Shown piece after piece: positions 1 to 8,527 of a stretch of DNA of 57,973 nt; position 1 is the stretch's first letter; each line of letters begins with the position of its first letter. The translations under genes were made by a program, and so were the position numbers. Location of the stretch: positions 1-57,973 of the forward strand of contig JAFQIB010000105.1 in NCBI GenBank assembly GCA_017397765.1, in the 5' to 3' direction. The notes beneath the pieces were generated by a model. It was not told the DNA's origin, did no database searches, and worked only from the letters and a program-made list of their open reading frames with translations. This stretch comes from Clostridia bacterium. Lineage in GTDB: Bacteria; Bacillota; Clostridia; Christensenellales; Aristaeellaceae.

Positions 1-42
1 ATCCGGGGGCTTTGCCGCCGGGGCGGGGCGTTTTCCCCCTCG

Positions 43-233
43 GCCATCACACAGCCAATGCTGTGTGATGGCTACGCTCGGTCAACGGAACCGTTGACCG
101 AGCTAGTCGGACTGAAGTCCTCCCTCGAACTGCCGAAAACACTCCTTACACGGAGGAGCGGCCGGGAGGGCCTTTCAGGCCCGACCAGCGACGGAGTGCA
201 ATCCTCGAAAAAGTGCCTAATGCACTTTTTCGA
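43..233. repeat. Array of consecutive perfect hairpins
   Basis: Non-coding stretch with at least four stem-loops in about 190 bases. Perfect 12-bp arms lie at 43-54/61-72 (loop 55-60). Perfect 13-bp arms lie at 76-88/91-103 (loop of two A). Six-bp arms lie at 168-173/177-182. Perfect 12-bp arms lie at 205-216/222-233 (loop 217-221), with an A5/T5 block inside the stem. Such dense palindromes suggest a REP- or MITE-like intergenic element, or a structured RNA. I could not match it to a known RNA family, and no convincing gene lies in bases 1-326. Confidence 0.6.
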
Positions 234-240
234 CACGCAG

Positions 241-279
241 GAAAGTCCGGTGCCAATAGCTGACGCCGGACTTCTTTTA
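241..279 (+). terminator. Possible intrinsic terminator
   Basis: An 8-bp stem (245-252 with 264-271, one G-T pair) is followed by a T-rich run at 272-278. It could end transcription entering from the left. Read on the minus strand it also has a short T run and could serve the SH3 gene that stops at 327. The loop of 11 bases is large, so this is a modest call. Confidence 0.45.
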
Positions 280-326
280 TGTTTATGGAGATTGCCGGAG
301 GCCAGGGGGTGCTTTTCAACGTGCTG

Positions 327-1394
327 TCAATCGGCGATTATCTTCCTCAGGGCTGACAGGTTTTCCGCTGTCAGGTCGTACCAGATGACCTCCGGCTTCT
401 GTTCCTGCCCCTTGTCCGCCTCCCGGTACAAGGCTTCAGAGACCTGCTGACCGTTCAGCCAATAGGTGATCGTCTCATCGCTGCTGACACTTTCGGCAAG
501 CGCCGCAATGTGATGCTGATCCACCGCGAATCGCAGGTACCCGAAGCCATTATCTGCAGCTCCGGAAGAGAAGGAGAAGGTGCCGTCAGCCCGCAGGGAC
601 AGCATGGCCCGGTAGAAGACCTCATTCCCCCAGACCGTGCCGTCCGCGCTTTTCAAAACGAGATAGCCGTAATATGGGTCTTCGTCAACGGAGAGCGTCA
701 GGATGAGCTCGTCACTTGCATCCTGATCCACATCTGCGATGGCGAAGCAGGGGAAGGTCACATTCGAGCCGCCGAAGCAGCGCTCGCCAACCTCGTGGAG
801 GGTCATATATTCCGCTGCGCCGGTATGCCAGAAAGCGTCCTCCCCGGATAGAACCGCGAGCACATTCGGCGTGATCTGCCCGCGAACCCGGGGAATCGGC
901 GCAAGGCTGACAGAATCGGCCCGTATATATCCGGCAAGGCCGTTGACGGAGGCATAGTACCAGTGGGTATCGGTTTCCCCCAGAATGACCACCTGCGTGC
1001 CCTCCGGCAGCTGCAGGAGCGCCTGACTGCCGGATGCGGGCGCTGTGTGCAGGCTGACCGGTGAAGCTGCCCGGACAACGCCGACGGTCATGCTGCGGAG
1101 CGAGGATGCTTCCGGCAGACTGTCCGAAAGGAAGGCGGACATCATGTATCCCTCCTCGCTGCCGATGCGGACGGAAACCCATGCGTCCTCCAGGCTTCCG
1201 GAATATGCGACAGGGGTGCCTTCAAAGTACAGGCCGAGGGAATCGGACTGCTTTGAGGGCCGAGCGCGCAAATGTACCCGATCGGCGTTCCCGCCGGTGA
1301 TGAGGGCCGTAGTGCGCTGCGCATCGGCTGCGCCGGTGCAGAGGAAAAGCAGCAGGGCAAGAATTGCTGCAAACGATGCTGTTTTGCGATTCAT
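327..1394 (-). CDS. Secreted SH3-domain protein
   Basis: A 355-residue protein starts with a signal peptide (about residues 1-25, basic MNRK, hydrophobic core, ADA|Q-type cleavage site). Two bacterial SH3-like modules follow, at about 28-92 and 103-165, with the usual W-V-x-V-x-x-G and G-Y-I/M patterns. Residues 175-355 form a C-terminal domain I do not recognise, rich in Asp/Glu. Such SH3b modules generally bind cell-wall peptides or occur in exported proteins of unknown function. The ATG is preceded by AAGGAGA nine bases upstream. It stands alone on this strand, diverging from the MBL operon. Two further secreted SH3 proteins at 37587 and 38561 belong to the same broad type. Confidence 0.75.
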   Translation of the reverse strand: MNRKTASFAAILALLLFLCTGAADAQRTTALITGGNADRVHLRARPSKQSDSLGLYFEGTPVAYSGSLEDAWVSVRIGSEEGYMMSAFLSDSLPEASSLRSMTVGVVRAASPVSLHTAPASGSQALLQLPEGTQVVILGETDTHWYYASVNGLAGYIRADSVSLAPIPRVRGQITPNVLAVLSGEDAFWHTGAAEYMTLHEVGERCFGGSNVTFPCFAIADVDQDASDELILTLSVDEDPYYGYLVLKSADGTVWGNEVFYRAMLSLRADGTFSFSSGAADNGFGYLRFAVDQHHIAALAESVSSDETITYWLNGQQVSEALYREADKGQEQKPEVIWYDLTAENLSALRKIIAD

Positions 1395-1421
1395 GGGGCT
1401 TCATCTCCTTCACGATCGGGT

Positions 1422-1451
1422 GGGGCTTACCCGCAGAGCTGCGGGAGCCCC
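1422..1451 (-). promoter_or_regulatory. Leader hairpin of the SH3 gene
   Basis: Immediately upstream of the SH3 gene start there is a strong two-part stem: GGGGCT/AGCCCC outside, then CCCGCAG/CTGCGGG (1430-1436 with 1439-1445, 2-base loop). It lies about 28 bases before the ATG on the minus strand and has no T run, so it may stabilise or gate the leader rather than terminate. No ligand or protein is suggested by the sequence. Confidence 0.35.
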
Positions 1452-1596
1452 ATTCACGATCTGCCCTTCGCGATGAAATGGCATTTCTTCTGATATAACG
1501 ATTTGCCGGGGTGGTTTGCTTCCCTGTTTTTCGCATACAGGAAATGAATTGCTGCGGTTTGCCCGCTTCTGCAGGGGCATGGGCTGCTGTCCCAGA

Positions 1597-1625
1597 TTGA
1601 CAAATTGCTTCGCATCAACTACAAT
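1597..1625 (+). promoter_or_regulatory. Sigma-A promoter for the MBL-HAD-radical SAM operon
   Basis: TTGACA at 1597-1602 and TACAAT at 1620-1625 are separated by 17 bases. Predicted transcription start is near 1632, about 24 bases before the ATG at 1656, with AAGGAGG in between. Confidence 0.7.
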
Positions 1626-1655
1626 AAATTGATACGAAAATGAAGGAGGCAGCTG

Positions 1656-2591
1656 ATGAAGCATCTTTTGTCCCTGCTGCTGATCCTGCTGCTGCCTCTG
1701 TATGCAGCGGCGGAGACAACTGCCGGCGAGGCGCCGGTCATTATTGACCGTACCGGCAATCTGACGGAGGAGTACCATTTCCCGGAGGGCACGCCGATCC
1801 TGGAGATTGTCTTCCCGCGGGTGTATTCCTCGGACTGCGCCATCGTCCGTTACGGCTACGATACCATGATGATCGACGCCTCCCTTGCCTCGGAGGAGAT
1901 GCAGGACCGCATCCGGTCCGCGCTGCAGTCCATGGGCGTGACGTATATCGATGTTGCCTTTAACTCCCATCCCCATGACGACCACATCAACGGCTTTATT
2001 CCCGTGGCGGAGCGATTTCCCGTGGGCCGGCTGGTGCTGACCTTTGAGGAAGACTATAACGAGAATACGATCCGGGTGACGGACTACTACAACGCCCATG
2101 ACATCCCCATTGAGCATGTGGGGGACGGCGATGTGTTCTACATGGGCCCGGAGGAGGACGTGGAGATTCGCGTCCTGCAGCGGAATGATTCCGGCACCTG
2201 GGAGGCCAACAACCGCTCTGCCATGCTGCATATCCGGTTTGGCGAGCGCTCCATCCTTTTCAGCGGCGACGTGGAGAACCACGCCCAGCGCTCCTTCGGG
2301 GAGAATCCGCCGGAGGGCGGGCTGAAGGCGGATATCCTCAAGTATCCCCACCACGGGCAAGTGAAGCTCCACGATCCCTTCTTTGACGCCATCGGCCCGG
2401 AGCTGGTCTTCATGAACGGCGCTGATCAGGTCATGACGGGCGGAAAGAACTATCTGGACAAGCGGAAGACCCCCTATCTCATCGGCTATACGGGCCTGAC
2501 CCGCCTGCGCACAGACGGCAAGGTCTGGGTGGTGGACTACATGCATGAGATCTACACAGACCGGAACACGAAGAATCCCGAGTATCAGTAA
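1656..2591 (+). CDS. Exported MBL-fold metallohydrolase (ComEC C-terminal type)
   Basis: A 311-residue protein with a signal peptide or lipidless export signal (about 1-20, poly-Leu core, AAA-type cleavage). The body is a metallo-beta-lactamase fold: the metal motif H-x-H-x-D-H is at residues 105-110 (HPHDDH), a later SGDVE segment supplies the next metal Asp, and KYPHHG supplies a late His. This is the layout of the soluble hydrolase domain of ComEC-like proteins, which here stands alone. The substrate cannot be read from sequence; nucleic acid or phosphodiester hydrolysis outside the membrane is plausible. It is the first gene of a plus-strand operon with its own promoter; the next gene begins 14 bases after its stop. 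Confidence 0.75.
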   Translation: MKHLLSLLLILLLPLYAAAETTAGEAPVIIDRTGNLTEEYHFPEGTPILEIVFPRVYSSDCAIVRYGYDTMMIDASLASEEMQDRIRSALQSMGVTYIDVAFNSHPHDDHINGFIPVAERFPVGRLVLTFEEDYNENTIRVTDYYNAHDIPIEHVGDGDVFYMGPEEDVEIRVLQRNDSGTWEANNRSAMLHIRFGERSILFSGDVENHAQRSFGENPPEGGLKADILKYPHHGQVKLHDPFFDAIGPELVFMNGADQVMTGGKNYLDKRKTPYLIGYTGLTRLRTDGKVWVVDYMHEIYTDRNTKNPEYQ

Positions 2592-2605
2592 TACAGGAGG
2601 CCGTT

Positions 2606-3289
2606 ATGCGCTATCAGTACCTGCTTGTGGACAATGACAATACCCTCATGGACTTCAACGCCGCCGAAGCCAAGGCGCTGGTGGATGTGCTGACAGCCCA
2701 TGGGCTGCCCACGGATGAAGCGACCATCCACGCCTATCACGAGATCAACGACGCGCTGTGGAAGGCGCTGGAGCGTGGCGAAACCACCCAGCCCAAGCTG
2801 AAGGTGGAGCGCTTCCGCCAGCTGCTGAACCTGCTGGGGCGCGAGGATATCGACCCGGCGGCCATGGGTGCGGAATATGCGGCAGGCCTGGGCAATCACG
2901 CTGATCTGCTGCCCGGCGCAGCAGAATTCATCCAGGCCCTGCATGGCAAAATGAAGATCGCGCTGGTCAGCAACGGCGTGAGCGCCATCCAACGCAGCCG
3001 CCTGGCCAAATGCCCGCTGACACCTCTGTTTGATGCCATCGTCATCTCCGAGGAGGTCGGCGCGGCCAAGCCCGATCCTAAGCTGCTGTATGTGGCGATG
3101 GAGCAGCTGGGCTGCATGGACAAATCCCAGGCCGTCATGATGGGCGACAGCCTGAGCGCGGACATCCCGGCGGCTGTCAATGCCGGGGTGGACAGCATCT
3201 ACTTCAGCCTGAAGGGCAAGCCCGGCGACACGGCGACCTACACTGTCTTCACCCATGAGGAAGCCCTGAAGCTGCTGACGGAGGAATAA
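2606..3289 (+). CDS. HAD-family phosphatase, YjjG-like
   Basis: A 227-residue HAD hydrolase. Motif I is DNDNT (nucleophile Asp9, acid/base Asp11), motif II the Ser of the LVSNG segment, motif III the Lys of AAKPDP, and motif IV GDSLSAD. The long helical cap between motifs I and II (subclass I) and overall similarity fit the YjjG group, which removes phosphate from pyrimidine nucleotides, including non-canonical ones. The exact substrate is inference. It is soluble and cytoplasmic, with AGGAGG before the ATG. It lies in an operon with the MBL protein before it and a radical SAM gene beginning 3 bases after its stop, so translation is probably coupled. Confidence 0.8.
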   Translation: MRYQYLLVDNDNTLMDFNAAEAKALVDVLTAHGLPTDEATIHAYHEINDALWKALERGETTQPKLKVERFRQLLNLLGREDIDPAAMGAEYAAGLGNHADLLPGAAEFIQALHGKMKIALVSNGVSAIQRSRLAKCPLTPLFDAIVISEEVGAAKPDPKLLYVAMEQLGCMDKSQAVMMGDSLSADIPAAVNAGVDSIYFSLKGKPGDTATYTVFTHEEALKLLTEE

Positions 3290-3292
3290 GCG

Positions 3293-4417
3293 ATGAAGAT
3301 TTCCAAGCGCGACGCGCTGCTGTGGTTCTCCTTTTTCGCCCAGCTGGACGAGGAGGAGCCCCTGATGCCCCGCCAGCAGGAGCTGGTGCTGGCGACGCTC
3401 TCTCAGATCGAGCTGGCCCAGGAGGCCCGCATTGCCGCGCTCCGGGCGCAGATCTCCGGGCTGCAGACCCTTGCCGGACGGACGTATTTCGTGGGCGATG
3501 CGGAGAAGTTTTCGAAGGGCTGCCGTTCCTGCCTGACCGGCACCGGCCTGTCCGCCATCCGTAAGACCAATCGCTGCAACATCAACTGCCCCTTCTGCTA
3601 CAACTATGGGGAGCTGGACTGCCAGCCGCCCATCGGCGAGGGCATGTGGGAGATCGGCGGCACCAAGTTCCGCGAGGAGGATATCGACCTCCTGCTCTCC
3701 ATCCAGAAGAAGCCGACCGGCGTAAGCTATGTGTATCTGGAGCCCTTCATGGAGATCGAAAAGTATTACGGGATCATCCGCAAATTCCATGAGGCAGGCG
3801 TGCATCAGCACATGTATACCAACGGCACCCTTTGCACGGAGGAAAACCTGCGGGCGCTGGGTGAAGCGGGCCTGGACGAACTGCGCTTCAACCTGGGCGG
3901 CACCAACTGTGCGGACAAGGTCATCGCCAATATGAAGCTGGCGAAACAGTACATCCCCACCATTGCCGTCGAAACGCCCATGACCCCGGAATTCTTTGAG
4001 CAGTTCCAGCAGAAGAAGGCGAAGATCCTTTCCACCGGCATCACCTTCATCAACTGTGCCGAGCTGCATCTGAACCCCAACAACATTGGCAATTATGAGG
4101 GCGAGCCGATGTACATGACCCGCCACGGCTATCTCTCGCCCATCTGGAGCCACGAGCTGACCTGCCGCCTCATGAAGCAGTGCGCGGAGGAAAAGTGGCC
4201 CATCGTGATCCACGACTGCTGCAACATGACCAAGTTCGCCCGCGACCTGAACGTGAAGGTGCATGAGGGTGGCTGGTTCGGCGCCAGCGCGTATCACTCG
4301 GAGTTTGACGGCATTCCCTACGCCGCCTTCCTGCCCACGCTGGAGGATGAGGACTTCCGCTTCGTGGAGGAAGAGGAACTGCCCAGGGGGTACAGGCCGG
4401 GGGATATCGTGCTGTGA
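3293..4417 (+). CDS. Radical SAM protein
   Basis: A 374-residue radical SAM enzyme. The cluster motif C-x3-C-x2-C is at Cys95, Cys99 and Cys102 (CNINCPFC). A preceding C-x2-C pair at Cys77/Cys80 (CRSC) and a Cys at 110 could bind a second metal or belong to the fold. The central barrel includes the F-N-L-G-G strand at about residue 200. The C-terminal third carries scattered Cys (HDCCN) but no classical SPASM spacing that I can confirm. The reaction is unknown. The gene sits between a HAD phosphatase and a CPBP protease and overlaps the latter by four bases (GTGA), indicating one transcript. No obvious precursor peptide is present nearby. Confidence 0.75.
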   Translation: MKISKRDALLWFSFFAQLDEEEPLMPRQQELVLATLSQIELAQEARIAALRAQISGLQTLAGRTYFVGDAEKFSKGCRSCLTGTGLSAIRKTNRCNINCPFCYNYGELDCQPPIGEGMWEIGGTKFREEDIDLLLSIQKKPTGVSYVYLEPFMEIEKYYGIIRKFHEAGVHQHMYTNGTLCTEENLRALGEAGLDELRFNLGGTNCADKVIANMKLAKQYIPTIAVETPMTPEFFEQFQQKKAKILSTGITFINCAELHLNPNNIGNYEGEPMYMTRHGYLSPIWSHELTCRLMKQCAEEKWPIVIHDCCNMTKFARDLNVKVHEGGWFGASAYHSEFDGIPYAAFLPTLEDEDFRFVEEEELPRGYRPGDIVL

Positions 4418-5199
4418 GGAATGATGCTGCAATGCGTCAGCGCCCGGCTGTATGGCTTTCTGCGGCGCTGCTGGCGGTTATTATGACCGTGATGGAAATG
4501 ACGGCGCTCCCTGCGGCGCTGTTTCTGAAGATCGAGGCGGCAGATATCGACCCCATGTATCTGACGCTGATGGCGAACTTCCTGCTGGCGGGCCTGCTGT
4601 GCCTGCTGTGGCGGTATACGCTGGGCCGGACGTGGCGGTTCGGCTTGCAGGGAGCAGGCACTGGCGAGGCGCTGCGGAAGCACGGGCTGCCGGCCCTGGC
4701 AGCAACGGGGATCGTGGCTGCCGCCTTCTGCGTCGGTCTTGCGCCCTTTGACAACAAGCCGACCCTCTGGCGCGTGCTGGTGGAGGGCTTCGTCTATTAC
4801 ATCGGCGTAGGGATCATGGAGGAACTGTACCTGCGCGGACTGCTGCAGAACCTGCTGGCGGGCTGCTTTGCGGGCAGAAGGCACGCTTCTTTGTGGGCAG
4901 TACTGATCACCTCTGCGCTCTTCGGGCTGGGGCACATCGTTGGGTGCATCGGCCAGCCGCTGCTCACCGGGGTCTGCAGGGTGCTCTGGGCGGCGGCGCT
5001 GGGGGTCTACTTCGGTGCGGTCTATGTCCGCACCCGCAATCTGACCGCTGTGATGCTGCTGCATGCGCTGATCGATTTCTGCGGTGTGCCGTTCTGCTTC
5101 TCGACCAGCAATCAGTATCCGCCCATCGCGCTGGCGGCCTGCGTCGTTTGCTTTGGCTTGCTTGGCGTGTATGGCCTGATGCTGCTGAAGGGTGAATAA
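4414..5199 (+). CDS. CPBP-family intramembrane metalloprotease
   Basis: A 261-residue polytopic membrane protein of the CAAX/CPBP (ABI) family. Motif 1 EExxxR is EELYLR (Glu136, Glu137, Arg141), motif 2 is FGLGH (His174), and motif 3 is HALID (His217, Asp221), so all expected metal-site residues are present. About six to eight hydrophobic helices are visible. Family members process prenylated or other membrane-linked peptides or act in bacteriocin immunity; the substrate here is unknown. The start may be the GTG overlapping the radical SAM stop, or the ATG at 4432. The operon ends here, about 20 bases before the IS3 relic, and no terminator is visible between. Confidence 0.78.
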   Translation: MRNDAAMRQRPAVWLSAALLAVIMTVMEMTALPAALFLKIEAADIDPMYLTLMANFLLAGLLCLLWRYTLGRTWRFGLQGAGTGEALRKHGLPALAATGIVAAAFCVGLAPFDNKPTLWRVLVEGFVYYIGVGIMEELYLRGLLQNLLAGCFAGRRHASLWAVLITSALFGLGHIVGCIGQPLLTGVCRVLWAAALGVYFGAVYVRTRNLTAVMLLHALIDFCGVPFCFSTSNQYPPIALAACVVCFGLLGVYGLMLLKGE

Positions 5200-5218
5200 A
5201 GGAACCGCGCGTCCGAAG

Positions 5219-6471
5219 CGGACTGTTCCCGGGATAACGGACAATAGAAAAAGGACGCCTCCTGTTGTAGAATAGAAACTACGACAGGAGGCTTTAACAA
5301 TGGCAAAAAAGTACACAAAGATAGCAGAATTGGCAAAGATTATCGTGCAGAGGCAAGAAGCAGGGGAAACATATCGTGAGATCGGATCGAGTTTGGGACT
5401 GAGTCGAGAAGAAGTACGAGGCGCTGTGAAGCGATGACGGAGGAAAAAACGGAAAATCGCAGCAGAGTACATTCCGTTTCCCAAGGGACGCCCTCGCAAG
5501 GACGTTGACAATGAAGAAGCAAAGTGCAATAGCGAGGTTGTACAATGATGGATGACAGTGGAGCTGCTGCGAAATTTTCTGTACGAAGCTGGCAGGCGGT
5601 GAGTCTGAAGTATCGGGTCATTGATTTGTTCTGCGGGAAGTACAGTGTAGAAGCAATGTGTGAGGGCGTTCGGGGTAAACCGCAGCGGGTATTCTGCATA
5701 ATCGAGTTGATTGCATGGTGTCAGCAACTGTGCAAGCAAGCTGATGGGATCTGCCGCGTTTGGCGCTGGATCCAGCGCCAAGCAGGAAAATCGGTGAACC
5801 TGAAGGCGATTCTGTGCATTATGCGCAAGCTGAACCTTCTGTAGGTCGTTCGCCGCCGTAGACCTTACACTTGCCACCAGCAGGCTGTCCACAAGTATCC
5901 CAATCTGCTGAACCGTTGCTTCGACCAGGTGAAGCTAAATCAATTCTGGGTGACGGACATCACCTATATCCCTATTCCCGGCGGCATGCTATACATGTGT
6001 GCAGTACTGGACTTGTGCGGGAAGATTGTTCAGGCGTGGAAGATCGGCTCTGATATGTCTTCATCACTGGTCACGGACACCATCCGCGAGGCTCTGAAAC
6101 ATGAAAAGGTCACTGGTGGACTCGCCCTCCACAGTGACCAAGGGTCTCAATACACGTCCAAAGCATACTTCGACCTGACTCAAGAATACCACGTTTCTCC
6201 GTCTATGTCCAGTCCCGGCTGCCCCTACGACAATGCGGCGATGGAAAACTTCTTTGGAACCATGAAATCTGAATGCTTGTACCGTGTTCGTTTCTCCTCC
6301 GGGGCCAAGGCAGAGCAGCTTGTTGCCGAGGATATCCATTTCTGCAGTTTTGAGCGTATTTCACTCAAAAACGGCCTCACACCGGCTAAATCCCGGGGCA
6401 AGGCCGTGGTAACTATTCCTGTCTACAACAGGGTTCTTCTTTTCTTTGTCTATGGTTCCGGGAACAGTCCA
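5219..6471 (+). mobile_element. Decayed IS3-family insertion sequence
   Basis: Both transposase reading frames of an IS3-family element lie between imperfect terminal inverted repeats. A perfect 13-bp match, GGACTGTTCCCGG, is at 5220-5232 and in inverted form at 6458-6470, with partial matching continuing inward (about 25 bp in all). I see no clear target duplication. The element is dead: the transposase has in-frame stops and frameshifts. It sits exactly between the CPBP operon and the last gene of the 23.5-kb operon, both of which run toward it, and may have replaced their natural ends. Confidence 0.85.
5300..5548 (+). pseudogene. IS3 orfA (helix-turn-helix protein), interrupted
   Basis: Reads as a small IS3 orfA: MAKKYTKIAELAK start, a helix-turn-helix with ETYREIGSSLGLS, then a TGA at 5435-5437. 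The same frame continues with the basic tail (RRKKRK, then FPKGRPRK) typical of intact copies and ends at 5546-5548. The internal TGA thus splits one reading frame. The ribosome site AGGAGG precedes the ATG. The product would have bound the element ends together with OrfB. Confidence 0.75.
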
Positions 6472-6477
6472 ATGTAA
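5552..6477 (+). pseudogene. IS3 orfB (DDE transposase), broken
   Basis: The N-terminal piece (MTVELLRNF...) ends at a stop, and the frame then changes to KYRVIDLFCGKYSVEAMC. A second frame shift carries the conserved AFGVNRSGYSA piece, and a TAG at 5842-5844 interrupts the frame before the RRRRPYT and HKYPNLLN region. The catalytic core beyond this is intact: WVTDITY (Asp), LHSDQGSQY (Asp) and NAAMENFFGTMKSE (Glu), plus the C-terminal ERISLKNGLTP block. Several independent lesions show decay rather than programmed frameshifting. Confidence 0.8.
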
Positions 6478-6519
6478 GGAAGGTGCGGTTTTTTCTGCAG
6501 TCCGGCCTCGGCCAGCTGC

Positions 6520-7107
6520 TTATCGCAAATCCAGTATTTTCACAGGTTCTTCCTCCTGCGATCCGAGAAAGGCAGCAGACAGCTGATACTTCGTGTTCTC
6601 ACCTGTCTCAACGATCCATTCGCTGAACCGGTAGTTCGGATCATGGGTATCTACACCATCCGGCGATTCATCCAGGCCACAGCCTGTCAGCTTGACAATG
6701 CATTCCTTCCGGCACCAGAGTTTCGGAAAATCGCCGTCATACACCCTTTTTTCTTTCGCAGACAGCACCCTGTCGATCAGCGCAGAGGCATACATATTCC
6801 GGCGATATTCTATATCTACCCCGGTTGGAACATCCGCCAGCGACACAGCACAGAGCTCCTTGCTGTGCGTAATGCTGAAATAGTACGGATTGCCCGGGAA
6901 ATAGGGCTTTCCCGCTGATGAAAAAGCGACCTGCGGCAACGGATAGATCCCTTCTGCCTGCAGCACATCAGCAAGCAGCTGCCATGCGCTGCAGGATCGG
7001 CGCGCCTGCACCGGATTGCGAATAGCGTCCAGATGCGCCAGCAGCACTGCGCCAAAGCCTACAGGCACTGCGGCGTCTGTTACAGATGTATACGCAACAA
7101 TTCTCAT
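6520..7107 (-). CDS. 4'-phosphopantetheinyl transferase, Sfp type
   Basis: A 195-residue Sfp-superfamily enzyme that would transfer phosphopantetheine from CoA to the serine of carrier proteins. Visible motifs are FSITHS (residues 77-82), GVDIE with metal ligands Asp98 and Glu100, and WCRKE with Glu135 followed by KLTGCGL. It is the last of the 27-gene operon; its ATG overlaps the ligase stop by one base (TGATG). The natural clients are the three ACPs at 19155-19961 in the same operon, which makes the cluster self-sufficient for ACP activation. No terminator is visible downstream, where the IS3 relic begins within about 50 bases. Confidence 0.88.
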   Translation of the reverse strand: MRIVAYTSVTDAAVPVGFGAVLLAHLDAIRNPVQARRSCSAWQLLADVLQAEGIYPLPQVAFSSAGKPYFPGNPYYFSITHSKELCAVSLADVPTGVDIEYRRNMYASALIDRVLSAKEKRVYDGDFPKLWCRKECIVKLTGCGLDESPDGVDTHDPNYRFSEWIVETGENTKYQLSAAFLGSQEEEPVKILDLR

Positions 7108-8513
7108 CAGAGATCGCCTGCAAGCTCGTCAAGTGCTGCAAACTTGACCTTTCCATACTCGTTGCGGGGGATCTCCGGGATCACCAGCACACGGAAAGCA
7201 GAAATATGCAGCTTGGTCTTTTCGCTGATGTAAGGTCGGATCTCCGCCTCAAGCGCCGGATCGGTGATGAAGATATTCATCCGCTTGTCCGTACCTGTGC
7301 ACACGCACTCACAGTTGAACCGCGTCTTGAGAATGCGCTCGGTTTCATCCAGGCTGACACGAAGGCCAAACAGCTTCAGGAAGCGCTTTTTGCGGCCAAT
7401 GATGAAGTAGAAGCCCTCCGCATCACGCTTGGCAATGTCTCCTGTGTGATATTCGCCGCAGAACTCATCGCCCTTCATCAGATCATCCCTGCAGACCGCA
7501 TAGCCCATGGTCACATTCGGGCCGCGGTAGCCCAGCTCGCCATCCGCAGTGCCATCGTCGTTGATCTTCTCATCCAGCAGGAAAAGCTCGCCGTTGGGGA
7601 TCGCCTTGCCCATGCTGCCGATCTTTTCAAGCGCCAGCTCCGGAGGCAGGAAGGCCATACGCGCGCTGGTTTCACTGGTGCCAAAGGTCGCACAGAACCG
7701 GCGGCCGGTCTTCTGGCAGTAGGTAGCGATCCAGTTGAACATCTTGTCCGTCAGCTTGCCGCCGCCTTCTGCCAGCGTCTTCAGCTTGGGAAGATCCATC
7801 CTGTCAAAGCCAATGCGGCGCATGATCTCGTAGCTGTAAGGCACACCGCAGAAGCTGGTTCCCTCATTGACCCTGATGAACTCCCAGAAAGCGGGATCCA
7901 TCAAATTGGCCTTCACCATCAGGACCGAAGCACCAGCTACCAGATGGCTGTTGATGACATTGAGCCCCATGGTATAGTTCATGGGCAGATCGCAGATCCC
8001 CACTTCATCCGTTGTCCATGCAAAAACCTTTGCCACATTCTCGGCATTGGCTTCCAGATTGCCATATTTATGCCGGACCAGCTTGGGGCTGCCGGTGGAG
8101 CCAGAAGTCGTCAGCAGCATGGACAGCTGATCGTGAATGGGATAAGGCGCATAGCTGGTTTTCAGCAGCACATAGCCGCAGGCAGCAAACAGCATTTCTC
8201 CGCCAAGCTGCTCCGCCATGCGTTCCGGCGCCCAGTAATAGCTGGGCTGATACTCATTCTCCAGATTCTGACGCAGCTCTGCATCCAGGCCGGCGCTGAG
8301 CAGCAGGGGAACCTGTCGGTTGTTTTCAAAGGCAAGATAGCCCACCAGTGCACCCGCACAATTTTCGCACAGGCTGAAGATGATGCTGCGGGGCAACTGC
8401 AATGCAGCAAACTGTCGGATGATGCCGCAAACCTCATCATACGTCAGCGTATAGCCGCTGTCATCTTTGATAGCAACCTTGGTCCGGGGCTGCTGATCAA
8501 GCTTAAGAAACAA
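7107..8513 (-). CDS. AMP-forming acyl ligase (acyl-CoA/ACP synthetase family)
   Basis: An ANL-superfamily enzyme of about 468 residues that activates a carboxylic acid as acyl-adenylate and passes it to a thiol. The phosphate loop TTSGSTGSPK is clear. Later come the adenine-contact region (FGTSE), the hinge segment YHTGDIAKRDAEGF, and the C-terminal Lys region (NEYGKVKF). The frame is open further upstream, but the best start is TTG at 8511-8513, preceded by GGAGGAG five bases upstream; longer starts overlap the preceding SDR gene. In this context it probably loads an acid onto one of the cluster ACPs. Whether it uses CoA or ACP cannot be told from sequence. Confidence 0.82.
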   Translation of the reverse strand: MFLKLDQQPRTKVAIKDDSGYTLTYDEVCGIIRQFAALQLPRSIIFSLCENCAGALVGYLAFENNRQVPLLLSAGLDAELRQNLENEYQPSYYWAPERMAEQLGGEMLFAACGYVLLKTSYAPYPIHDQLSMLLTTSGSTGSPKLVRHKYGNLEANAENVAKVFAWTTDEVGICDLPMNYTMGLNVINSHLVAGASVLMVKANLMDPAFWEFIRVNEGTSFCGVPYSYEIMRRIGFDRMDLPKLKTLAEGGGKLTDKMFNWIATYCQKTGRRFCATFGTSETSARMAFLPPELALEKIGSMGKAIPNGELFLLDEKINDDGTADGELGYRGPNVTMGYAVCRDDLMKGDEFCGEYHTGDIAKRDAEGFYFIIGRKKRFLKLFGLRVSLDETERILKTRFNCECVCTGTDKRMNIFITDPALEAEIRPYISEKTKLHISAFRVLVIPEIPRNEYGKVKFAALDELAGDL

Positions 8514-8527
8514 GAGATCTCCTCCAA

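Noticed and set aside
43-233. CRISPR array
   Set aside because: The palindromes differ in sequence and spacing; there is no repeated direct unit and no cas gene nearby.
2585-5892. Minus-strand frames of 615 and 524 codons opposite the HAD, radical SAM and CPBP genes
   Set aside because: No recognisable domains, and plus-strand genes have conserved active-site motifs and coupled starts.
5300-6477. Functional IS3 transposase made by programmed frameshifting
   Set aside because: Besides the orfA/orfB junction there are in-frame stops at 5435 and 5842 and a further frame shift near 5660-5710, which is decay.
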